In this document: piece after piece, positions 25,497 through 34,023 of the stretch
How positions within the stretch are numbered: position 1 is the stretch's first letter
Layout: every line of letters starts with the position of its first letter
Source: Rubrivivax sp.
GTDB lineage: Bacteria > Pseudomonadota > Gammaproteobacteria > Burkholderiales > Burkholderiaceae_C
Reading direction: 5' to 3'
Length of the DNA: 48,631 bases
Assembly (NCBI GenBank): GCA_022842595.1
Contig: JALHPF010000038.1
Location: 1-48,631 of the forward strand
Program-made: the position numbers and the translations under genes
Notes under the pieces: generated by a model
The model's input: only the letters and a program-made list of their open reading frames with translations
The model's database searches: none
Told to the model about the DNA's origin: nothing

Positions 25497-26114
25497 ATGA
25501 ACAAAGTCTTCGCCCTGGCCGCCCTGGCCGCTGCCGCCGCTACTGTCGCCCCCATCGCTGCCCAGGCCGCCGATGCGGGCCCGTGGCTGGTGCGGGCGCG
25601 CGCGCTGCACCTGGATTCAGCCAACAAGGACACCACCGGGCTGAACCTGAGCGTCAACAACAAGACGTTCCTCGAAGTCGACATCAGTTACTTCTTCAGC
25701 CCCAGCTGGGCGGCCGAGTTGGTGCTGACGGTGCCGCAGAAGCACACACTGAAGAGCAACGGCGCCCAGATCGGCACCCTCAAGCACCTGCCGCCCACGC
25801 TGCTGGGCCAGTACCACCTGAGCGGCCTGGGTGCGTTGCGGCCGTACGTGGGGGCCGGCATCAACTTCACGAACTTCTCTGACGTGAAGTTCGAACCCGC
25901 TGTCGTCACCGCACTGCGCCCGAACATCAAGCGCACCAGTGTCGGCCTGGCGCTGCAGGCCGGATTCGACTATGAACTGGGCGGCGGCTGGCTCGTCAAC
26001 GTCGACGTGAAGAAGGTCAAGCTCGACACCGACGTCACGTCCGGCGGCACGAAGGTGGGCACGTTCACGCTCGACCCGGTGCTGTTCAGCGTCGGTGTGG
26101 GCTACCGCTTCTGA
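25497..26114 (+). CDS. ompW: OmpW family outer membrane protein
   Basis: A 205-residue precursor of an eight-stranded outer membrane barrel. The ATG at 25497 has GGAG upstream and gives a clean Sec signal peptide (MNKVFALAALAAAAATVAPI, cleaved near AQAADA). The mature protein has GPWLVRARALHL, VDISYFFSPSWAAELVLT, the LPPTLLGQYHL motif and LRPYVGAGINFTNFSD, all hallmarks of OmpW. It ends in VGVGYRF, the aromatic C-terminal residue used by the BAM complex. The family forms narrow channels for small hydrophobic molecules. An FNR-type box upstream suggests oxygen-dependent expression. Confidence 0.93.
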   Translation: MNKVFALAALAAAAATVAPIAAQAADAGPWLVRARALHLDSANKDTTGLNLSVNNKTFLEVDISYFFSPSWAAELVLTVPQKHTLKSNGAQIGTLKHLPPTLLGQYHLSGLGALRPYVGAGINFTNFSDVKFEPAVVTALRPNIKRTSVGLALQAGFDYELGGGWLVNVDVKKVKLDTDVTSGGTKVGTFTLDPVLFSVGVGYRF

Positions 26115-26126
26115 AGTCGCGGTCCA

Positions 26127-26144
26127 GGCCGGGCGTGCCCGGCC
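26127..26144. terminator. Possible bidirectional terminator between ompW and the monooxygenase
   Basis: GGCCGGGC and GCCCGGCC form a perfect 8-base-pair stem around GT, centred between two convergent gene ends (26114 and 26149). No T tract follows on either strand, so efficiency is uncertain. Confidence 0.45.
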
Positions 26145-26148
26145 GCTG

Positions 26149-27963
26149 TCATCGCAGGTGATGCACCGGCGCCTGCCCGTACACGGGGGTCGCCAGGCCC
26201 TCGTACCGGGCCTTCAGCTGCAGGCTCAGGAACTGGCTGTAGTGCCGGCTCTGGTGCAGGTTGCCGCCGTGGATCCACAGGTTGGGCTGGTTGGTGGGCT
26301 TCCACATGTTGCGCAGCTCGCCTTCCCAGGGCCCTGGATCCTTCGTGGTGTTGCTGCCCAGGCCCCAGACCTTGCCCACCCGGTCGGCCACCTGTGGGCT
26401 CACCAGGTCGGCCAGGAACTGGTTCATCGAGCCGTAGCCGGTGGCGTAGACGATCAGGTCGGCCGGCAGCTCGGTGCCGTCCGTGAGGGTCACGCTGTTC
26501 GGGTTGATGCGCTCGATGGTGACGCCGCTCTTCAGCTTGATCTGCCCATTGGCCACCAGCTCGCTGGCGCCGACGTCGATGTAGTAGCCCGAGCCGCGGC
26601 GCAGGTACTTCATGAACAGGCCTGAGCCGTCGTCGCCGAAGTCGAGCATGAAGCCGGCCTTCTCCAACCGCGCGTAGAGGTCGGCGTCGCGCTTCTTCAT
26701 CTCCTCGTACACGGGGATGTGGAAGCTGTGCATGATCTTGTAGGGCACGCTGGCAAAGATGAGGTCGGCCTTGTGATGGTCGATGCCGTTCTTCACCGCC
26801 TGTTCGCTGTACAGCCCGCCCAGCGCCAGCTCCATCAGCGACTTCGATGGCGCGATGTGGGTGCTGGTGCGCTGGACCATCGTCACGTCGACCCCCTGCT
26901 CGACCAGGGCTGCGCAGATGTCGTGCGCACTGTTGTTGCTGCCCAGCACCACCACCTTCTTGCCGACGTAGCCTTCGGGCCCGGGGTGGCGGCTGCTGTG
27001 GTGCTGTTCACCCAGAAAGGTCTCGGCGCCGGGAATCTTCGGCACGTTGGCATAGCCGGAAACGCCCAGCGCCAACACCAGCTGCTTCGGGTGCAGCACC
27101 ACTTCCTGGCCGGCGCGGTCGACGACCACGGTCCACTGGCCGCTGGCTTCGTCGAACGTGGCCTTCTTCGCCGTGGTGCTGCCCCAGTAGTTCAGCTCCA
27201 TCACCTTGGCGTACATCTCGAGCCAGTCGCCGATCTTGTCCTTCGGCGCGAACACCGGCCAGTCGTCCGGAAAGGGCAGGTACGGCAGGTGGTCGTACCA
27301 GACCGGGTCGTGCAGGCACAGGCTCTTGTAGCGGTTGCGCCAGCTGTCGCCGGGCCTGGCGTTCTTCTCGACGACGATGGTGGGCACGCCCAGCCGCCGC
27401 AGCCGTGCCGCCAGCATGATGCCGCCCTGGCCGCCGCCGATGATCACGACGTAAGGCTGTTCCTCATAGCCCAGCCGCGCCTGTTCTTCGGCCCGGCGTT
27501 CGCCCCAGGTCTTGCGGCCGGGGTGCACCCCGTGTTCGGCGCCGGCGACGCGGCGATCGCCCTTCTTTTCCTCGAAGCCCTTCAGTTCGACCATCGTCGT
27601 CAGAAAGGTCCAGGCCTTGCCGCCGCGCAGGCGCAGGTGGCCGCGGCCGCGGGCCACCCGGGTTTCGAAGGTGAACCAGGCGTCGGTGATGCCGTCGGCT
27701 TCGGTGGCATCACCTTCCAGCTGGAAGTTCGACGGTGCGGTGTCGGCCAGGCGCGCGCGCAGCATATCGGCCATCGCCGCCGGGCCTTCCTGGGTGCGGA
27801 TGTTCCAGGTGAAGGCCACCAGGTCGCGCCAATAGGCGTCGTCGGTAAAGAGCGCGGTGGCTGCGGCGATGTCCTGGCGCTGCAGCGCGGCGCCGAAGTC
27901 GGCCAGCCAGCGCTGCGCCTGGGTGGTGGGGGACGCTGAGGTGGCGGTGGCGAGGTCGGTCAT
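26149..27963 (-). CDS. NTF2-like domain fused to flavin-containing monooxygenase
   Basis: About 604 residues. The N-terminus (to about 125) is a SnoaL/NTF2-like fold: WLADFGAALQRQDIAAATAL, then FTDDAYWRDLVAFTWN. From about 165 comes a class B flavoprotein: the FAD site VVIIGGGQGGIMLAARL, EKNARPGDSWRNRYKSLCLH (FMO/BVMO-like), a second nucleotide fold VVVLGSNNSAHDIC and the late VYATGY. Such enzymes use NADPH and O2 to oxygenate a heteroatom or carbonyl carbon; the substrate is unknown. I use the ATG at 27963 because GGAGA lies 8 bases upstream; an in-frame ATG at 27978 is the alternative. It converges on ompW. Confidence 0.87.
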   Translation of the reverse strand: MTDLATATSASPTTQAQRWLADFGAALQRQDIAAATALFTDDAYWRDLVAFTWNIRTQEGPAAMADMLRARLADTAPSNFQLEGDATEADGITDAWFTFETRVARGRGHLRLRGGKAWTFLTTMVELKGFEEKKGDRRVAGAEHGVHPGRKTWGERRAEEQARLGYEEQPYVVIIGGGQGGIMLAARLRRLGVPTIVVEKNARPGDSWRNRYKSLCLHDPVWYDHLPYLPFPDDWPVFAPKDKIGDWLEMYAKVMELNYWGSTTAKKATFDEASGQWTVVVDRAGQEVVLHPKQLVLALGVSGYANVPKIPGAETFLGEQHHSSRHPGPEGYVGKKVVVLGSNNSAHDICAALVEQGVDVTMVQRTSTHIAPSKSLMELALGGLYSEQAVKNGIDHHKADLIFASVPYKIMHSFHIPVYEEMKKRDADLYARLEKAGFMLDFGDDGSGLFMKYLRRGSGYYIDVGASELVANGQIKLKSGVTIERINPNSVTLTDGTELPADLIVYATGYGSMNQFLADLVSPQVADRVGKVWGLGSNTTKDPGPWEGELRNMWKPTNQPNLWIHGGNLHQSRHYSQFLSLQLKARYEGLATPVYGQAPVHHLR

Positions 27964-28117
27964 GGGCTGGGTCTCCATCGTGGTGCCGATCTCGGGATGG
28001 ATCGGTCAGGGACACAGCCTCGTGCTTCCGCGCGGGACGGGCTGCGTGCCTTGGACCTTGGCCTGCGCGAGGCCACCCTGTCAACCAGGGGTTCGCCCGC
28101 AGCCCCGCAGTGGCTCG

Positions 28118-28708
28118 TTACAACGCCGACCAGGCCAGGCCCTCATCGGTCAGGATCACGTCCAGCGGCACGTCGTGCGCCTCGGCCTTCAGCCAGGGCA
28201 GGAAACCTTGCGAATAGGCCAGGCCCACGGTGATCGGCCGCGGTTCCAAGCCGGCCAGGGTGCGGTCGTAGAAACCCCCGCCATAACCCAGGCGCACACC
28301 GCGCGGGCCATAGCCGACGCAAGGCACGAGCAGCAGCGCAGGCTCGAAGGTGGGCGTGTCCTTGGGCTTGGGGATGCCGTAGGCGTCTTCCTCCATCTCG
28401 CAGCCGGGGTACCAGACGTGAAAGCTCAGGTGCTTGGTCTGCTTGTTCATCACCGGCAGGCCGATGCGGCGGTTCGCGTCGGCCTCGCTCCAGCGGAAGA
28501 GCGCCGGCAGCGCGTCGAACTCGCCCTTGATGGGCCAGTAGGCGCCGATGCTGCCTTCCTGGCGGCCCACCAGCCATACCCGCAGCACTTCCTGCAGGTG
28601 CATCGAGCGCTGGTGGCGGTCGATCAGGCTCTGGCGTTCGGCCTGCAGTTGGCGGCGCAGCGTCTTCTTGTCTTGTGAAGGCTCCAGGGGCGGCAGGGGC
28701 AGGTTCAT
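28118..28708 (-). CDS. 5-formyltetrahydrofolate cyclo-ligase
   Basis: Converts 5-formyl-THF to 5,10-methenyl-THF with ATP, returning a stored folate to the pool. The protein has 196 residues from the ATG at 28708 (MNLPLPPLEPSQDKKTLRRQ); an upstream TTG at 28747 would run into the neighbouring gene. Signatures are LRRQLQAERQSL (N-terminal helix), SIGAYWPIKGEFDALP, EEDAYGIPKP, the LLLVPCVGYGPRGVRLGYGG region and GYGGGFYDRTL, the phosphate loop. It sits 35 bases downstream of the DUF2917 gene on the same strand and may share its transcript. It fits the one-carbon theme of metF, folB and the FolM-like gene. Confidence 0.92.
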   Translation of the reverse strand: MNLPLPPLEPSQDKKTLRRQLQAERQSLIDRHQRSMHLQEVLRVWLVGRQEGSIGAYWPIKGEFDALPALFRWSEADANRRIGLPVMNKQTKHLSFHVWYPGCEMEEDAYGIPKPKDTPTFEPALLLVPCVGYGPRGVRLGYGGGFYDRTLAGLEPRPITVGLAYSQGFLPWLKAEAHDVPLDVILTDEGLAWSAL

Positions 28709-28743
28709 GCGTTCGGGCTCGCGGCGGGCTGAAGCCTGGATTG

Positions 28744-29070
28744 TCAACCCGGTTTGCCAGCCTGACGCGCCTGCAACGCTGCCGGGGCCGCCTGCACCAC
28801 CGCCACACGGGCCTGCGGCCAGCCTTCCAGCACCCAGGCCGTGCCAGGCGGCAGGGCATGGGCTTCACCGGCGGCCAGCCAGATGTCGTCTGGCAGGGCA
28901 TCGGGTGCCGTGGGAGCCATGGCCGTCAGCCAGACACGGCCTTCGGTGACGGTGAGCCAGCGCGCGGTGTCGGTCCGGGGCAGCACTGCCGCTTGCCCGG
29001 CGGGCAGCGGCCACAGCCAGGGCGCGGCGGCAGAGCTTTGATGCGCAGCGGGCATGAGCGTGGAAGTCAT
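28744..29070 (-). CDS. DUF2917 domain protein
   Basis: A 108-residue protein. I prefer the ATG at 29070 (MTSTLMPAAHQSSAAAPWLW), with GAAAG upstream; an in-frame ATG at 29157 adds 29 residues. The domain core, LPAGQAAVLPRTDTARWLTV, TEGRVWLT and LAAGEAHALPPGTAWVLEG, is cupin-like and matches DUF2917, a small family of unknown function common in Burkholderiales. It is divergent from a LysR-type gene with which such proteins are often paired, so it is the likely regulatory target. No metal ligands typical of catalytic cupins are visible. Confidence 0.8.
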   Translation of the reverse strand: MTSTLMPAAHQSSAAAPWLWPLPAGQAAVLPRTDTARWLTVTEGRVWLTAMAPTAPDALPDDIWLAAGEAHALPPGTAWVLEGWPQARVAVVQAAPAALQARQAGKPG

Positions 29071-29149
29071 GGCGGTTCTTTCGGTGGTCGGTGGATCGAG
29101 GAGCAGTTTCAGTCCGGCCGGAGCCTGCGTCCAATCACGTTCGAGACCG

Positions 29150-29176
29150 GCATTCATAATGATCCGTCATGAATGC
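29150..29176. promoter_or_regulatory. Inverted repeat across the LysR / DUF2917 divergent start region
   Basis: GCATTCAT (29150-29157) is mirrored by ATGAATGC (29169-29176) with an 11-base spacer, the size of a LysR T-N11-A box. The right arm includes the LysR start codon. The left arm includes the alternative DUF2917 start. It may be the regulator's operator, or a chance result of two proteins both starting Met-Asn-Ala. Confidence 0.4.
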
Positions 29177-30134
29177 ACCCCCCTACACAAACCGCCAGCG
29201 GCCCTTGTCGGTGGGCCCGCTGCGGGCCTTCGAGGCGGTGGCGCGCCTGCTCAGCTTCCGCGGCGCGGGTGAGGAACTGCACCTCACCCAGCCGGCCATC
29301 AGCCGGCAGATCCGCAGCCTGGAAGACGAGATCGGTGTCACGCTGTTCCTTCGCGGCACCCGCCATGTGGAACTCACCAGCGCCGGCGCGCAGCTGTTGC
29401 GCACCGTGGTTCCGGCGCTCGACGGCCTGGACGCCACGGTGCGTCAGCTGCGCAGCAGCCAGCGCCGCCAGCCCGTGGGGGTGACCACCTTCGCGTCCTT
29501 TGCCTCGCTGTGGCTGCTGCCGCGGCTGCAGGACTTCCAGGCCCAGCACCCCGACATCGACATCCGCATCTCGGCCTTCGACCACCTGGCCGACCCGGAC
29601 GACCCGGAACTCGACTTCGCCCTGCGCTACTGCCTGCCGGCGAGCGCCCCGCCCGGTTCGACCGCGCTGTTCGGCGAAGTCATGACACCGGTCGTGAGCC
29701 CGGCGCTGCTGGCGCGGCTGGCGATCAGGAAACCGGCCGACCTGGCACGCCACACGCTGCTCGAAGAAGACGATGACCGGCCCAGCGCCCAGTACCTGAG
29801 CTGGCGCCACTGGCTCGGCCTGCACGCGCCCGCCGGGCTGGAACCGCGCGGCTGGATCTACCTGAACTTCACGTACCAGCAGATCCAGGCCGCCCTGGCC
29901 GGCCAGGGCGTGGCACTGGCCCGGGTGGCCCTGGTGCGAGAACTGCTGGACCGCGGCGAGCTCGTCGAGCCCTTCGGCATGGCCGGGCGCATCACCTCGC
30001 CCTACGGCTACTGGCTCGTGCGCTGGCCCACCCGGCGTGAGCGCCCGGCGCTGGCGGCTTTCGAGGCCTGGTTGCTGGCCCAGGCCCAGGCCACGCAGGC
30101 CGGCCTGGCGGCCAGCGCGGTGCCCGCGTCATGA
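29169..30134 (+). CDS. LysR family transcriptional regulator
   Basis: A 321-residue LTTR of the GcvA-like subgroup. The N-terminal winged helix-turn-helix (about residues 14-75) reads VGPLRAFEAVARLLSFRGAG, then EELHLTQPAISRQIRSLEDE and LFLRGTRHVELTSAG. A linker helix and a periplasmic-binding-protein-like effector domain follow (VTTFASFASLWLLPRLQDFQ; TALFGEVMTPVVSPAL). It should act as a tetramer at a site between itself and the divergent DUF2917 gene; the co-inducer is unknown. Its stop overlaps an in-frame ATG of the slt frame, but I place the slt start further on. Confidence 0.92.
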   Translation: MNAPPYTNRQRPLSVGPLRAFEAVARLLSFRGAGEELHLTQPAISRQIRSLEDEIGVTLFLRGTRHVELTSAGAQLLRTVVPALDGLDATVRQLRSSQRRQPVGVTTFASFASLWLLPRLQDFQAQHPDIDIRISAFDHLADPDDPELDFALRYCLPASAPPGSTALFGEVMTPVVSPALLARLAIRKPADLARHTLLEEDDDRPSAQYLSWRHWLGLHAPAGLEPRGWIYLNFTYQQIQAALAGQGVALARVALVRELLDRGELVEPFGMAGRITSPYGYWLVRWPTRRERPALAAFEAWLLAQAQATQAGLAASAVPAS

Positions 30135-30199
30135 ATAAGGGCGACACCCACGTTAAATTCGATGCCTTGGCAACCCGGTTCGGCCCTAATCTGTCCTGC

Positions 30200-32239
30200 A
30201 TGAACCACCTGACGATCACCCTCACGCTGGCCGCTGCGCTGGCGGGCTGCAGCCTGGCGCCTGCTGCCCTGGCGCAAACGCCCGCCAGCACCGGCGCTTC
30301 AGTTTTGGACAGCACCCTGGTGCAGGCCCGTGACGCGCTGCGCCGGCGCGACGCCGCGCAACTGCTCGCCGCGCGCGACAGCCTTAGCGCGGCCAACCAC
30401 CCGCTGGCCAGCTGGGCCGACTACTGGGAACTCGGCAACCGCCTGGCGCTGGCCCAACAGCCGGAACTGGACGCCTTCTACGCACGCTGGCCTGGCAGCT
30501 ATGTCGAAGACCGGCTGCGCAACGACTGGCTGCTGGAACTGGGCAAACGCCGCGACTGGGCCAAGCTGCGCGTCGAGTTCCCGCGCTTTCGCATGAACGA
30601 CGACCGCGAGGTCACCTGCTACTGGCTGCTGGCACAGCACCTCGACGGCGTCGACGTGCGCGCTGCCGCCCTGCCCGCCTGGCGCGAGCAACGCGATGGC
30701 GACGATGGCTGCCCGCTGCTGGGCCAGACCCTGTTCGACGCCGGCATCTTCAAGGCCGAAGACGCCTGGGAGACCGCCCGTGGAGCCGCCGAATTCAACC
30801 GGCCACGTGCGGCCCGCGCCGCCGCCGCGCTGCTGGGGCCGGCCGCTGCCGACGGCGTGTCCGAACTCTGGCGCGACCCGGCCCGCTTCCTGAACCGCCC
30901 TGCCGGCGTTGCGCTGCAGCGTGAACTGGGGCTGCTGGCGCTGATGCGCCTGGCAGCGAGCGACGCCGAAGCCGCCGCGGCCCAGCTGGAAGCCAGCTGG
31001 CAGCGCGCGCTCACCCCCACCCAGGCCGCCACGGCCTGGGCCGTGGTGGCGCGCCAGGCGGCGCAGAAGCTGCACCCCGAATCCGCCCGCTGGGCGCAGC
31101 GGGCCTGGTCGCTGCGGGGCCAGGGCGAACGCACCGGGCATGCGTTCAGCTGGTCCGACGATCTTCTTGCCTGGCATGTGCGCGCCGCATTGCGCCAGCC
31201 GGCGGCCGACGGCGAACGCTGGCCGCTGGCGGCCCGCGCCATCGGCGCGATGAGCGCCGCCGAGCAGCGAGACCCGGCCTGGGTGTACTGGCGCGCCCGC
31301 GCCGTGCAGGCCATGGCACCGGCCGGTGCCGCAGGTGACGAGGCCCGGGCCGCCGCCCGCGGCGCTCTGCAGACCCTGACCACCCAGACCGGCTTCTATC
31401 CCAAGCTCGCCACCGAAGACCTGGGCCTGCGGGTGGCGCTGCCGCCGGCGCCGGCGCCCTTGTCGGCGGCAGAACGCCAGGCCGCGCGCCAGCACCCGGG
31501 GCTGAGCCGGGCGCTGCAGCTCGTCGAACTGGGCCTGCGCAACGAAGGTGTGCGCGAGTGGAATTTCTCGCTGCGCGGGATGAGCGAACGTGAGCTGCTC
31601 GCCGCCGCCCAGCGTGCCTGCGACAGCGAGGTCTGGGACCGCTGCATCAACACCAGCGAACGCACGCGCAGCGAAATCGACATCGCCCAGCGTTTCCCCA
31701 CGCCGCACCGCGACGCACTGCGCAGCGTGGCCAGCCAGGTGGGCACCGACCCGGCGCTGATGTACGGGCTGATCCGCCAGGAATCGCGCTTCATCACCGA
31801 CACCCGCTCGCACGTGGGCGCATCGGGCCTGATGCAGCTGATGCCGGCCACGGCCAGCTGGACGGCACGCCGCATCGGCCTGGCCTACAAGGCTTCGATG
31901 ATCAACGACCGCGACGTCAACCTGCGCCTGGGCGCCAGCTACCTGAAGCTGGTGCTCGACGACTTCGGCGGCTCCGAGGCCCTGGCCACCGCCGCCTACA
32001 ACGCCGGCCCCGGCCGGCCGCGGCGCTGGCGCGAAGGCCCGCCGGTGGAGGCAGCGGCCTGGGCCGAGAGCATTCCGTTTGCCGAGACCCGGGACTACGT
32101 GAAGAAGGTGTTGTCCAATGCGGTCTACTACTCCCTGGTGCTGAACCCGGCTGCCAAGAGCTCGCTGAAGGACCGGCTCGGACCGCTGGTGGGCCCGCGG
32201 CCCGCAGTGGCACCGGCCAGCGACACGCAATTGCCTTGA
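30200..32239 (+). CDS. slt: Soluble lytic murein transglycosylase (Slt70-type)
   Basis: Cleaves peptidoglycan glycan strands to 1,6-anhydro products in the periplasm. From the ATG at 30200 the protein (679 residues) has a signal sequence MNHLTITLTLAAALAGCSLA that could be a lipobox (LAGC) or a Sec site at ALAQ. An upstream ATG at 30131 would add a charged stretch before it. A long superhelical U/L domain (about residues 40-500) precedes the catalytic domain: LMYGLIRQESRF with Glu528, GASGLMQLMPATA, and ATAAYNAGPGRPRRW. The order slt / NDUFA9-like / GST / cca is a conserved series in related genomes. Confidence 0.93.
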   Translation: MNHLTITLTLAAALAGCSLAPAALAQTPASTGASVLDSTLVQARDALRRRDAAQLLAARDSLSAANHPLASWADYWELGNRLALAQQPELDAFYARWPGSYVEDRLRNDWLLELGKRRDWAKLRVEFPRFRMNDDREVTCYWLLAQHLDGVDVRAAALPAWREQRDGDDGCPLLGQTLFDAGIFKAEDAWETARGAAEFNRPRAARAAAALLGPAAADGVSELWRDPARFLNRPAGVALQRELGLLALMRLAASDAEAAAAQLEASWQRALTPTQAATAWAVVARQAAQKLHPESARWAQRAWSLRGQGERTGHAFSWSDDLLAWHVRAALRQPAADGERWPLAARAIGAMSAAEQRDPAWVYWRARAVQAMAPAGAAGDEARAAARGALQTLTTQTGFYPKLATEDLGLRVALPPAPAPLSAAERQAARQHPGLSRALQLVELGLRNEGVREWNFSLRGMSERELLAAAQRACDSEVWDRCINTSERTRSEIDIAQRFPTPHRDALRSVASQVGTDPALMYGLIRQESRFITDTRSHVGASGLMQLMPATASWTARRIGLAYKASMINDRDVNLRLGASYLKLVLDDFGGSEALATAAYNAGPGRPRRWREGPPVEAAAWAESIPFAETRDYVKKVLSNAVYYSLVLNPAAKSSLKDRLGPLVGPRPAVAPASDTQLP

Positions 32240-32251
32240 CATGACGAAAAG

Positions 32252-33205
32252 ATGAACAAGATCCTGGTCCTGGGCGGCACTGGATTCGTGGGCCGCGCGG
32301 TCTGCGAAAGACTCGTCGAGCGCGGCGCCGGCAGCGGCCTCGTGCGTGTGCCGACACGCCGCCTGGCGCGCGGCAACAACGTGCGCGCGCTGCCCACCGT
32401 CGAAGTCGTCGAAGCCAACGTGCACGACGCCGCGCAGCTGCAGAAGCTGTTGTCGGGCGTGGACGCGGTGATCAACCTGGTGGCCATCCTGCACGGCAGC
32501 GCCGCCGACTTCGAACGCACGCACGTCACCCTGCCGCAGACCCTGGCCACGGCCTGCAAGGCGGCAGGTGTGAAGCGGCTGGTGCATGTCAGCGCCCTGG
32601 GCGTGGGGGCGGACGCGCCGTCGAATTACCTGCGCAGCAAGACGAAGGGTGAAGCCGTGCTGCAGGCCGCCGGCCTGGAACTGACGATGCTGCGGCCTTC
32701 GGTCATCTTCGGCACCGAAGACCGCTTCCTCAACGTCTTCGCCAGCCTGCAGTCGGTGGCACCGGTGATGCCGCTGGCCGGCAGCGGCGCGCGTTTTCAG
32801 CCGGTGTGGGTGGAAGACGTGGCCAGCGCCGTCGTGCGCTGCCTGGACCAGCCGGCCACGGTGGGTCAGGTCTATGAATGCTGCGGGCCGACCGTCTACA
32901 CGCTGTCGCAGCTGGTGCGGCTGGCCGGCCGCTGGTCGGGCCACGAACGGCCGCAGATCCCGTTGCCCGAGGCCGTGGGCATGCTGCAGGCGCTGACGAT
33001 GGAGTTCCTGCCCGGCGAACCGCTGATGTCGCGCGACAACGTGGCGTCGATGCGCCGACCCAATGTCGCCAGCGGTCAGCTGCCCGGCCTCGCGGCGCTG
33101 GGCATCACGGCCACCGCGATGGAGGCGGTGGCCCCCGGCTATCTGGGTGGCCAATTCGGCCGGGCGCGGCTGGACCGCTGGCGGGCCGGCGTGCGCAGCC
33201 GCTGA
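32252..33205 (+). CDS. NDUFA9-like NAD(P)-binding protein (atypical SDR)
   Basis: A 317-residue atypical short-chain dehydrogenase/reductase of the complex I NDUFA9 family. The Rossmann fold opens with ILVLGGTGFVGRAVCERL (GxxGxxG). AVINLVAILHG, VHVSALGVGADAPSNYLRSK (catalytic-like Tyr and Lys) and LRPSVIFGTEDRFLNVFASL follow. In mitochondria the homologue stabilises complex I; in bacteria members are thought to bind quinone or NADPH, with no proven reaction. No nuo genes are in this window. It begins 12 bases after slt and is probably in the same transcript. Confidence 0.88.
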   Translation: MNKILVLGGTGFVGRAVCERLVERGAGSGLVRVPTRRLARGNNVRALPTVEVVEANVHDAAQLQKLLSGVDAVINLVAILHGSAADFERTHVTLPQTLATACKAAGVKRLVHVSALGVGADAPSNYLRSKTKGEAVLQAAGLELTMLRPSVIFGTEDRFLNVFASLQSVAPVMPLAGSGARFQPVWVEDVASAVVRCLDQPATVGQVYECCGPTVYTLSQLVRLAGRWSGHERPQIPLPEAVGMLQALTMEFLPGEPLMSRDNVASMRRPNVASGQLPGLAALGITATAMEAVAPGYLGGQFGRARLDRWRAGVRSR

Positions 33206-33320
33206 AGACACCACCGAAGGCAGCACCATCACGCCGGCGCATCGCCACGATGCGCGCTTTGCATCGCGGCCCGGCCGCTGCCGGCCTAGCATCGCGGCCT
33301 GACTTATCGAGAGCACGCTC

Positions 33321-34010
33321 ATGGCCCTGCAACTCATCATCGGCAACAAGAACTATTCGTCCTGGTCGATGCGCCCCTGGGTGCTGATGTCCGAACTCGG
33401 CATTCCCTTCCTGGAAAAGAAGCTGCGCTTCGATTTCACCGAGGGCTCGGCCTACCGTCAGGAAGTGGCGCGCTACAGCGAAAGCGGCCTGGTGCCGGTG
33501 CTGATGGACGAAGGCCTGGCGGTGTGGGACAGCCTGGCCATCGCCGAGTACCTGCACGAACACTCCCCCGAAGCCGGCGTCTGGCCGGCCGACCGTATGG
33601 CCCGCGCCCGCGCGCGGTGCCTGGCGGCCGAAATGCACAGCGGCTTCGGCGCCCTGCGCAGCCATTGCCCGATGAACATCGAGGCTTCGATGCCGGACGT
33701 GGGCGAACGCGTCTGGGCCGAGCAGGCGGCCGTGCGCGCCAACGTGGCGCGCATCGAAGCGGCCTGGGCCGGCGCACTGCAGGCCCATGGCGGGCCTTTC
33801 CTGTTCGGTGCGTTCAGCGCGGCCGACGCGATGTTCGCGCCGGTGTGCATGCGCTTCATCACCTACGCGCTGCCAGTGTCAGACTCGACCCGTGCCTATG
33901 TCCAGCGTGTGGCGTCCAGCGCGGGCGTCAGGGCCTGGGTGGCCGACGCCCTGGCCGAAGAGGACTTCCTCGACTTCGACGAACCCTACCGCACGCAACG
34001 CGGGCCCTGA
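33321..34010 (+). CDS. Glutathione S-transferase family protein
   Basis: A 229-residue cytosolic GST. The thioredoxin-like N-domain (about residues 1-80) starts LQLIIGNKNYSSWSMRPWVL, with the probable catalytic Ser in YSSWS and the glutathione-binding ESGLVPVLMDEGLAVWDSLA and IAEYLHEH. An all-helical C-domain includes AEMHSGFGALRSHCPMNIE and FLFGAFSAADAMFAPVCMRF. This resembles a bacterial GST group near zeta or YfcF. It may detoxify electrophiles, but the substrate is unknown. It has its own 115-base upstream gap and leads directly into cca (13 bases). Confidence 0.92.
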   Translation: MALQLIIGNKNYSSWSMRPWVLMSELGIPFLEKKLRFDFTEGSAYRQEVARYSESGLVPVLMDEGLAVWDSLAIAEYLHEHSPEAGVWPADRMARARARCLAAEMHSGFGALRSHCPMNIEASMPDVGERVWAEQAAVRANVARIEAAWAGALQAHGGPFLFGAFSAADAMFAPVCMRFITYALPVSDSTRAYVQRVASSAGVRAWVADALAEEDFLDFDEPYRTQRGP

Positions 34011-34023
34011 CCGGGCCTGGCCG

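Noticed and set aside
30131..30199. Earlier slt start overlapping the LysR stop (ATGA)
   Set aside because: It would put 23 charged residues before the signal sequence; the ATG at 30200 gives a normal export signal.
30299..33349. 1016-residue open frame opposite slt and the NDUFA9-like gene
   Set aside because: Antisense shadow; composition rich in Arg, His and Gln with no domain.
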